NCBI GenBank assembly: GCA_017645765.1
Contig: JAGCNV010000014.1
Location: 1 to 38,940 of the forward strand
DNA: 38,940 nt
DNA from: a bacterium
Lineage (GTDB): Bacteria > UBP6 > UBA1177
Direction: 5' to 3'
Shown: positions 33,282 through 38,940 of the stretch, in pieces
Layout: each line of letters opens with the position of its first letter
Position numbering within the stretch: the first letter of the stretch is position 1
The notes under the pieces: model-generated
Seen by the model: the letters and a program-made list of their open reading frames with translations, nothing else
The model's database searches: none
Told to the model about the DNA's origin: nothing
Program-made: the position numbers and the translations under genes

Positions 33282-36200
33282 ATGAAGCGCATTTTTACTT
33301 TGGTTTTGGTTGTTTTTTTGGTTGTTCTTGTTGCATCTTGCGGCGACGAGAAAAAAAAGGATGTCGTTAAGGAGAAGGTAACGCAGGAGGTTTCTTCCGA
33401 AGAAGGCGCAACTGTCAAGACTTCGGATGAATCAGTTGCCGTCGATATTCCAAGCGGCGCTCTTGAAGGTAATACGACTATCACGATGACGGTTTATGAA
33501 TCTTCGCACCATGCTACGGCTGAAGGCGAACAGGTCATGAGCCAGGTCGTTGAGTTCGAACCGAGCGGTACGATTTTCAAAAAGCCCATCATCATTACGA
33601 TGAAAAGTACAGAAAACATAAAGAATAAAGTTGTCACAGCAGCTGTTTACAACGAGGCAAAGGGCGAATGGAGCTACAATGAGCACGGTGCGTACGCAGT
33701 TCTTACCGGACAAGACGCGGCAGGTGATCCGATCATGCAGAGTGCGGCAGGCGATCCTATCATGCTGAATGCTGCTGGTGACCCGATAATGATGAGTGCT
33801 GCGGGAGATCCGATAATGATGGCTGCCGCAGGCGACCCGATCATGCTTGCTTCTGCCGGAGATCCGATCATGACCAATGCTGCGGGTGATCCTATCATGA
33901 ATGCGGCGGCAGGTGATCCTATCATGATGACTACAGGTCACTTCACGGCTTACACATTCATCGCGCTTGGTCCGAAAGAACCTGTTGAAGTGCCGGATGA
34001 TGCTGACGATAAAGACGATGAGGATAAAGATGACATCGATGACGTTGATGACGTGGACGATGCTGATGAAGATATATACGTTCCGGAATGCGGAAACGGT
34101 AAAGTTGAAGAAGGCGAAGAATGCGACAAGGGTTCAGAAAACGGCAAGACCGAATGTGCTTACAGTGAGACATCCTGCCAGGTTTGTACTGATGACTGCC
34201 AGATCACTGAAGGAAACACTTCTTTCTGCGGCGACGAAGTAAAGGATACCGCAAACGGCGAAGAGTGTGACAACGGCTTCAGCAACGGCATCATTAACTG
34301 TGCTTACGGTGACGAGAACTGCACTGTCTGCACTGCTGACTGCAAGGTTGCTGACGGAACTACTTCTTTCTGCGGCGACGGGATCGTCGACGAAGATGTC
34401 GAGGACTGCGACGACGGCGCTAATAACGGAAAATACGGTTACTGCAACGCTGACTGCAACGGTCTGGCTCCGCGCTGCGGCGACGACTATGTAAATGAAG
34501 AATACGGCGAAAAATGCGACGACGGCGCACTCAACGGAACTTACGGTTACTGCAATACAACATGCAGCGGTCTGGCGGCTCACTGCGGCGACGGAAATAT
34601 CGATACCGCAAACGGCGAAAAGTGCGACAACGGCGAGAATAACGGAAATACCGACTGCGCTTACGGAGAAACAAGCTGTACGGTCTGCTCGTGGAACTGT
34701 CAGCCGGAAGAGGGTTATGCTTCATACTGCGGAGACGGACTTGTCGATGAAGATCATGGCGAAGCCTGCGACGACGCGTCTGGAAACGGCAGAACAGACT
34801 GCGAATACGGCGATGAGAGCTGCACGCTCTGCAGCAGTAACTGCCAGCCGGTTCAGGGTGCAACTTCCTTCTGCGGCGACAGCAGAGTTGACAATGAAAA
34901 CGGAGAAAAATGCGATAACGGCACAGATAACGGACAGATATTGAACTGCACTTACGGTGAGACCGGATGTACGCTCTGCAACGGTGACTGCCAGCCGTTT
35001 GAAGGCAATGTTTCCTTCTGCGGCGACGGTATGATCGACGAGGCAAACGGCGAAGCATGCGACAAGGCTGATCCTCAGGTCGGTGACAGAGAGGGAACCG
35101 GCAACAGATGCTCCGACGACTGCACAGTCAACTGTTTCGAGCACGCTACATGGAACGGTACGGAATGTGTTCCCGACACGATGGAAAGCGAGTGCGAAGG
35201 ACTTCCGGACAACGCGCAGTGGAACACAGTTCCGTCAATTACCCAGACCTGGAGCGGCGAAACATGGCTTCCGGTAACAGACGGAGTTTACAATGAAGAG
35301 GGAAGCACCAAAGAGTGCCGTTTCAAATGCAAGGAAAACTATAATTGGGATGTCGAGAATGGACTCTGCGTAGCTGCAACCAAAGAGGCTGACTGCTCTG
35401 AAATTCCTGCAAACGCGCAGTGGAACACAGTTCCGAGAATTATACAGACATGGTCAGGTGAAGAATGGCTTCCGTCGGCAACTTCAGTTTACAGTGTCGA
35501 CGACAGCACCGACGAGTGCTTCTTCAAATGCAAGGAAAATTACGAGTGGAAAGACAATGCCTGTGTAGCTTCGATCAGAGAAGAAGTCGAGTGCGAAGAC
35601 CTTCCGGACAACGCACAGTGGAACCATTCCGGAAAGATTACTCAGACCTGGAGCGGTGAAGCATGGCTTCCGTCGGAAACTGCTTCCTACAACACAAATC
35701 CCGGTGAAACTGTTGACTGCAGTTTCAAATGCAAAGATAACTATAACTGGAATGAAAATGATAGAGTCTGCGTAGCTGCAACCCGGGAAAATGTCGATTG
35801 CGGAGACCTTCCTGCAAACGCGCAGTGGAACCATTCAGGAAAGATTACTCAGACATGGAGCGGTGAAGAATGGCTTCCGTCGGTAACTCCTTTCTACGAT
35901 GCAGAACCCGACGAAACTGTTGATTGCAGTTTCAAATGCAAGGAAAATTATGAGTGGAATATAAGTGATGAAGTCTGCGTAGCTAAAACCAGAAATGAAG
36001 AGTGCACAGATCTTCCTGCAAACGCGCAGTGGAACACGACTGATTCAATCACTCAGACATGGTCGGGCGAAGAATGGCTTCCTGCGTTAAGCGGAGTCTA
36101 CAACGAAGAGGCAAGTGAAGAAGAATGCCGCTTCAAATGTAAGGAAAATTACGAATGGAACAATGCTTCGGCATCCTGCAAAGCTCAGACAAAACAGGAA

Positions 36201-38756
36201 AACTGCACAGGTCTTCCTGCAAACGCGCAGTGGAACACGACTGGTTCAATCACTCAGACATGGAGCGGTGAAGAATGGCTTCCGGTAACAGACGGAGTTT
36301 ACAATGAAGAGGGAAGCACAAAGGAATGTCGTTTCAAATGCAAGGAAAACTATAACTGGAATGATGATACTGAAGCTTGTGTAGCTGCAACCAGACCGGC
36401 TGACTGCTCCGAACCTCCTGAAAACGCAGTGCGGAACACGGCTACGTCGATCACTCAGACATGGTCGGGTGAAGAATGGCTTCCGTCGTCAACTTCAGTT
36501 TACAGTGTCGACGACAGCACCGAAGAGTGCTTCTTCAAATGCAAGGAAAATTACGAGTGGAAAGACAATGCCTGTGTAGCTTCGACTCAGGAAGATATTG
36601 ATTGCGAAGACCTTCCGGACAACGCACATTGGAACCATTCAGGAAAGATAACTCAGACCTGGAGCGGCGAAGCATGGCTTCCTTCGGCAACGGCTTCCTA
36701 CAACGCAAATCCGGGAGAAACTGTTGATTGCAGCTTCAAATGCAATGAAAACTATAACTGGAATGCTAATGGCGGAGTATGCGTAGCAGCAACCCAGCCG
36801 GCTACTTGCTCCGAACCTCCTGCAAATGCAGAGCGGAACACGGCTACGTCAATCACCCAGACATGGAACGGTGAAGAATGGCTTCCGTCGGCAACTTCAG
36901 TTTACAGCGATGAGGCAAGCACCGAAGAATGCTTCTTCAAATGCAAGGAAAATTATAATTGGAATGCCGGTGATGAAATCTGCGTAGCTGCAACCAGAGA
37001 GGAAAACTGCCCAGAACCTCCTGCAAATGCAGAGAGGAACATAGCTGAGTCAATCACTCAGACATGGAGCGGTGAAGCATGGCTTCCGGCAACAACTTTA
37101 GTTTACAACGAAGAGGCAAGCGAAGAAGAATGCCGCTTCAAATGCAAGGAAAACTACGAGTGGAGCAATGCTTCGGCATCCTGCGTAGCTAAAACCAGAA
37201 GGGAAAACTGCTCCGAGCCTCCTGCAAATGCAGAGTGGAACACAGTTTCGGCGATCACTCAGACCTGGAGCGGTGAAGCATGGCTTCCGTCAACAGACTC
37301 TGTTTACAGCGAAGCGGCAAGCACCGAAGAGTGCCGTTTCAAATGCAGTGAAAACTATAATTGGAATGACAAGACTGAAGCTTGCGTAGCTGCGACCAGA
37401 GAGGAAAACTGCCCCGAACCTCCTGCAAATGCAGATAGGAACACGGCTGTGTCAATCACTCAGACATGGAGCGGTGAAGAATGGCTTCCGTCAGTAACTT
37501 TAGTTTACAGCGAAACGGCAAGTACTGAAGAATGCTTCTTCAAATGCAAGGAAAATTACGAGTGGAGTGACGGATCGTGTGTTGCTCAAACCAGAGAAGA
37601 AAACTGCACAAATCTTCCTCCGAACGCAGAGTGGAACACGGTTTGGTCGATCACTCAGACATGGTCTGGCGAAGCATGGCTTCCGACTGAAACCGGTTCC
37701 TACAACGAAGCTGAAAGCACCGAAGAGTGTCACTTCAAATGTTCCGAAGGATACGAATGGAACGCGAATACTTCCACGTGCGATCCTGAACCCCGCTGCG
37801 GTGACGGCATACTCAACGGCGATGAAGTCTGTGACGACGGTGACGAACACAACGGTCAGTATGGTTTCTGCTACGAAGGTTGCACCGGATGTGACGACGA
37901 GTTCCATGTCGAGAACGGTCACTGTGTTTCGAACTCCGGAGAGTACACTGAATGTGAAGGAGAGCTTCCGGATTATGCTGAATGGGTAAACGACACCTAT
38001 TATCGTTACTGGGTAAATGAAGGCGATCTCGGCGATGCTACCGGATACTGGCATGTGGCTGAACCGACATACAGTTATCAGGATGACGGTACCGACTGTT
38101 CCTTCAGATGCCTTGACGGCTTCGAGTGGAATGAAAATCTCCAAAAGTGCGAATGTCCTCAGGATCGTCAGCTCAACGACACTGACCCGGATGATCCGTA
38201 TTGTGCTCTTACAGGAGAAAATGTCAGAGATTGCAGTGCTAAACCTGAAAATTCGGTCTGGACAGACAACGGACAGCACGGTCAGTATATTTTCAGCATG
38301 ACACATCAGGTAACAACGCAGTATGCCGGCGGCGACACCTGTGACTGCTGCTTCGACTGCGCTGAGGGTTACCACTATCTTGATGATACCGGTATATGCG
38401 AACAGGACGACGATCCGTGTGATGAACTTCAGTGTGAAGAAATCGATAACAGTGACGGAAACTGCTCAATTGAAAACGGGGAACCTTACTGCGGTTGTCT
38501 TGAGAACTATGAATGGGATGCAGACGAATATATCTGCTCTCCGGCAACACAGTCGGTATATTGCGACGGGCTTCCCGATAATGCATCATATAACTTTGGC
38601 GGATATATAACGCAGACATGGGACGGCGAAGAGTGGTATCCGTCAGCTGACGCTTTCTACAGCGAAGAGATGCCGCCGATGGAAGATTGCAGCTTCCAGT
38701 GCGTCGAAAACTACTATTGGAATGTACAATTGAACGCATGTATGGAAATGGAGTAA
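33282..38756 (+). CDS. Giant Cys-rich lipoprotein: ZU5-like domain, AAGDPIM repeats, DUF4215-like repeats and a 13-module tandem array
   Basis: A 1824-residue lipoprotein (lipobox V-A-S-C, Cys20; SD GGAGG). Residues 1-230 parallel the previous protein: ZU5-like domain, eight AAGDPIM repeats (146-217) and a T-G-H-F-T-A-Y-T-F segment. After a pure Asp/Glu/Lys/Val linker (about 235-265) come eight Cys-rich repeats from Cys270 (C-G-D-G ... G-E-x-C-D), matching the DUF4215/Myxococcus cysteine-rich type. Then 13 tandem modules of 65-69 residues (638-1505) each carry four Cys and an I-T-Q-T-W-S-G-E core. A ninth Cys-rich repeat and three divergent modules end the protein. About 130 cysteines imply an exported, disulfide-stabilised filament or stalk. 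Function is unknown; adhesion or prey/host contact is inference. A hairpin terminator and an IS element follow. Confidence 0.88.
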   Translation: MKRIFTLVLVVFLVVLVASCGDEKKKDVVKEKVTQEVSSEEGATVKTSDESVAVDIPSGALEGNTTITMTVYESSHHATAEGEQVMSQVVEFEPSGTIFKKPIIITMKSTENIKNKVVTAAVYNEAKGEWSYNEHGAYAVLTGQDAAGDPIMQSAAGDPIMLNAAGDPIMMSAAGDPIMMAAAGDPIMLASAGDPIMTNAAGDPIMNAAAGDPIMMTTGHFTAYTFIALGPKEPVEVPDDADDKDDEDKDDIDDVDDVDDADEDIYVPECGNGKVEEGEECDKGSENGKTECAYSETSCQVCTDDCQITEGNTSFCGDEVKDTANGEECDNGFSNGIINCAYGDENCTVCTADCKVADGTTSFCGDGIVDEDVEDCDDGANNGKYGYCNADCNGLAPRCGDDYVNEEYGEKCDDGALNGTYGYCNTTCSGLAAHCGDGNIDTANGEKCDNGENNGNTDCAYGETSCTVCSWNCQPEEGYASYCGDGLVDEDHGEACDDASGNGRTDCEYGDESCTLCSSNCQPVQGATSFCGDSRVDNENGEKCDNGTDNGQILNCTYGETGCTLCNGDCQPFEGNVSFCGDGMIDEANGEACDKADPQVGDREGTGNRCSDDCTVNCFEHATWNGTECVPDTMESECEGLPDNAQWNTVPSITQTWSGETWLPVTDGVYNEEGSTKECRFKCKENYNWDVENGLCVAATKEADCSEIPANAQWNTVPRIIQTWSGEEWLPSATSVYSVDDSTDECFFKCKENYEWKDNACVASIREEVECEDLPDNAQWNHSGKITQTWSGEAWLPSETASYNTNPGETVDCSFKCKDNYNWNENDRVCVAATRENVDCGDLPANAQWNHSGKITQTWSGEEWLPSVTPFYDAEPDETVDCSFKCKENYEWNISDEVCVAKTRNEECTDLPANAQWNTTDSITQTWSGEEWLPALSGVYNEEASEEECRFKCKENYEWNNASASCKAQTKQENCTGLPANAQWNTTGSITQTWSGEEWLPVTDGVYNEEGSTKECRFKCKENYNWNDDTEACVAATRPADCSEPPENAVRNTATSITQTWSGEEWLPSSTSVYSVDDSTEECFFKCKENYEWKDNACVASTQEDIDCEDLPDNAHWNHSGKITQTWSGEAWLPSATASYNANPGETVDCSFKCNENYNWNANGGVCVAATQPATCSEPPANAERNTATSITQTWNGEEWLPSATSVYSDEASTEECFFKCKENYNWNAGDEICVAATREENCPEPPANAERNIAESITQTWSGEAWLPATTLVYNEEASEEECRFKCKENYEWSNASASCVAKTRRENCSEPPANAEWNTVSAITQTWSGEAWLPSTDSVYSEAASTEECRFKCSENYNWNDKTEACVAATREENCPEPPANADRNTAVSITQTWSGEEWLPSVTLVYSETASTEECFFKCKENYEWSDGSCVAQTREENCTNLPPNAEWNTVWSITQTWSGEAWLPTETGSYNEAESTEECHFKCSEGYEWNANTSTCDPEPRCGDGILNGDEVCDDGDEHNGQYGFCYEGCTGCDDEFHVENGHCVSNSGEYTECEGELPDYAEWVNDTYYRYWVNEGDLGDATGYWHVAEPTYSYQDDGTDCSFRCLDGFEWNENLQKCECPQDRQLNDTDPDDPYCALTGENVRDCSAKPENSVWTDNGQHGQYIFSMTHQVTTQYAGGDTCDCCFDCAEGYHYLDDTGICEQDDDPCDELQCEEIDNSDGNCSIENGEPYCGCLENYEWDADEYICSPATQSVYCDGLPDNASYNFGGYITQTWDGEEWYPSADAFYSEEMPPMEDCSFQCVENYYWNVQLNACMEME
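33717..33932 (+). repeat. Eight-copy 27-base coding repeat (AAGDPIMxx), second array
   Basis: The variable residues after each A-A-G-D-P-I-M are QS, LN, MS, MA, LA, TN, NA and MT. They match the first array copy for copy at six of eight positions, and both arrays have the Ser-Ala variant at copy six. Copy number, unit length and order are the same as at 30422-30637, so the whole array was inherited as a unit with the N-terminal domain. Confidence 0.95.
34089..35134 (+). repeat. Eight DUF4215-like Cys-rich repeats
   Basis: Eight copies of a 35-50 residue unit begin C-G-(N/D)-(G/D/E/S) and contain G-E-x-C-D, N-G, then either C-A-Y-G-x-x-x-C-x-V-C or Y-G-Y-C-N, and a closing C. A ninth, isolated copy starts at 37797. 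The unit matches my knowledge of the 'Myxococcus cysteine-rich repeat' (TIGR02232 / DUF4215), which is common in exported myxobacterial proteins. Confidence 0.85.
35193..37796 (+). repeat. Tandem array of 13 modules with five-module higher-order period
   Basis: Module starts (first Cys codon) are 35193, 35394, 35592, 35799, 36003, 36204, 36405, 36603, 36807, 37008, 37209, 37410 and 37605. Lengths are 67, 66, 69, 68, 67, then 67, 66, 68, 67, 67, then 67, 65 and the last. Core motifs are N-A-x-W-N or N-A-E-R-N, I-T-Q-T-W-S-G-E-x-W-L-P, E-C-x-F-K-C and N-Y-x-W. Modules 1-3 and 5 recur as 6-8 and 10 with near-identical variable parts, giving a 1011-base higher-order unit. Confidence 0.93.
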
Positions 38757-38766
38757 TGTTTGATCT

Positions 38767-38797
38767 GTAGAGACGTGATCTGACACGTCTTGTTTTT
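38767..38797 (+). terminator. Hairpin terminator made from the GTAGAGACG palindrome (copy 3)
   Basis: Stem AGACGTG (38771-38777) and CACGTCT (38784-38790) with a six-base loop is followed by TGTTTTT. It begins with the same GTAGAGACG arm as the repeats at 25174 and 25219. It lies ten bases after the stop codon of the giant gene and probably ends its transcript. Confidence 0.65.
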
Positions 38798-38802
38798 GAC
38801 CT

Positions 38803-38940
38803 TGTTCTGACCCCCAAAGTTTGGACACCCATTAAAGAGAGGTGGAAAAATGGGAGTAAATCATTATCCTTTGGAGTTGCGTGAGCAGGTTTTGACAGAG
38901 TATGAGTTGGGCTTGGGCGGTTATCGGAGATTGGCGAAAC
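38803..38940 (+). mobile_element. Left end of an IS3-family insertion sequence
   Basis: The sequence from about 38803 (or 38808) has the IS3-group terminal look: TGACCCCCAAAGTTTGGACA, followed within 40 bases by a transposase start. The right end lies outside the window, so neither the inverted repeat pair nor target duplication can be verified. The exact outer base is uncertain by about five positions. Confidence 0.65.
38850..38940 (+). CDS. Transposase (OrfA-type) N-terminus, IS3 family, partial
   Basis: Thirty codons are visible before the window edge. The sequence begins M-G-V-N-H-Y-P-L-E-L-R-E-Q-V and continues with Y-E-L-G-L-G-G-Y-R-R-L-A-K. This is the start of the N-terminal helix-turn-helix typical of IS3 OrfA proteins, which bind the element ends. 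The ribosome binding site GAGGTGG precedes the ATG. Whether the element is intact cannot be seen. Confidence 0.7.
   Translation, partial: MGVNHYPLELREQVLTEYELGLGGYRRLAK

Overview
The window reads as chromosomal DNA of a Gram-negative bacterium, most likely an uncultured relative of the Myxococcota/deltaproteobacteria. This placement is inferred from gene content: Cys-rich repeats of the DUF4215 / 'Myxococcus cysteine-rich repeat' type, lipoproteins with Asp/Glu/Ser/Thr-rich linkers behind the lipobox, a YlxR-L7Ae fusion, and a PlsB-type acyltransferase. No 16S rRNA gene is present, so the taxonomy cannot be settled here. Most genes start behind a clear GGAG-type ribosome binding site, and several use TTG.

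Layout. (1) 1-630: the 5' end of a probable urocanate hydratase gene on the minus strand, divergent from a complete tmRNA gene with a strong promoter. (2) 630-4409, minus strand: an FG-GAP lipoprotein followed by plsB. (3) 4522-7634: ribD overlapping a CLC chloride-channel gene with CBS and RCK-C-like regulatory domains. (4) 7734-11516: dnaG and rpoD. (5) 11686-16486: a visibly AT-rich pair, a 1199-residue secreted LamG protein with a possible caspase-like His/Cys centre and an overlapping lipoprotein gene. (6) 16600-24814: rimP-nusA-ylxR-infB-rbfA and a class A penicillin-binding protein. (7) 24943-26036: rpmB, a pair of short palindromic repeats and an orphan ABC ATPase. (8) 26027-29813, minus strand: prmA-gtrA-dapF-helical protein-nadD, tightly packed and mostly overlapping. 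(9) 29981-38756: two paralogous very large lipoproteins. (10) 38803-38940: the left end of an IS3-family element.

The housekeeping blocks are conventional: transcription/translation (rpoD, nusA, infB, rbfA, rimP, rpmB, prmA, tmRNA), replication (dnaG), envelope (plsB, PBP1A, dapF) and cofactors (ribD, nadD). The unusual material is the surface proteome. The two paralogous lipoproteins share a lipobox, a ZU5-like domain and an eight-copy array of a nine-residue motif (A-A-G-D-P-I-M-x-x). They then carry unrelated C-terminal cargo: five DUF1566-like modules in one; nine Cys-rich repeats plus a 13-module tandem array and three divergent module copies in the other. The 13-module array is built from a five-module, 1011-bp higher-order unit. 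These two proteins, and the LamG/caspase-like protein with its partner lipoprotein, are the best candidates for undescribed biology.

All calls come from reading the sequence; no database search or structure prediction was run.
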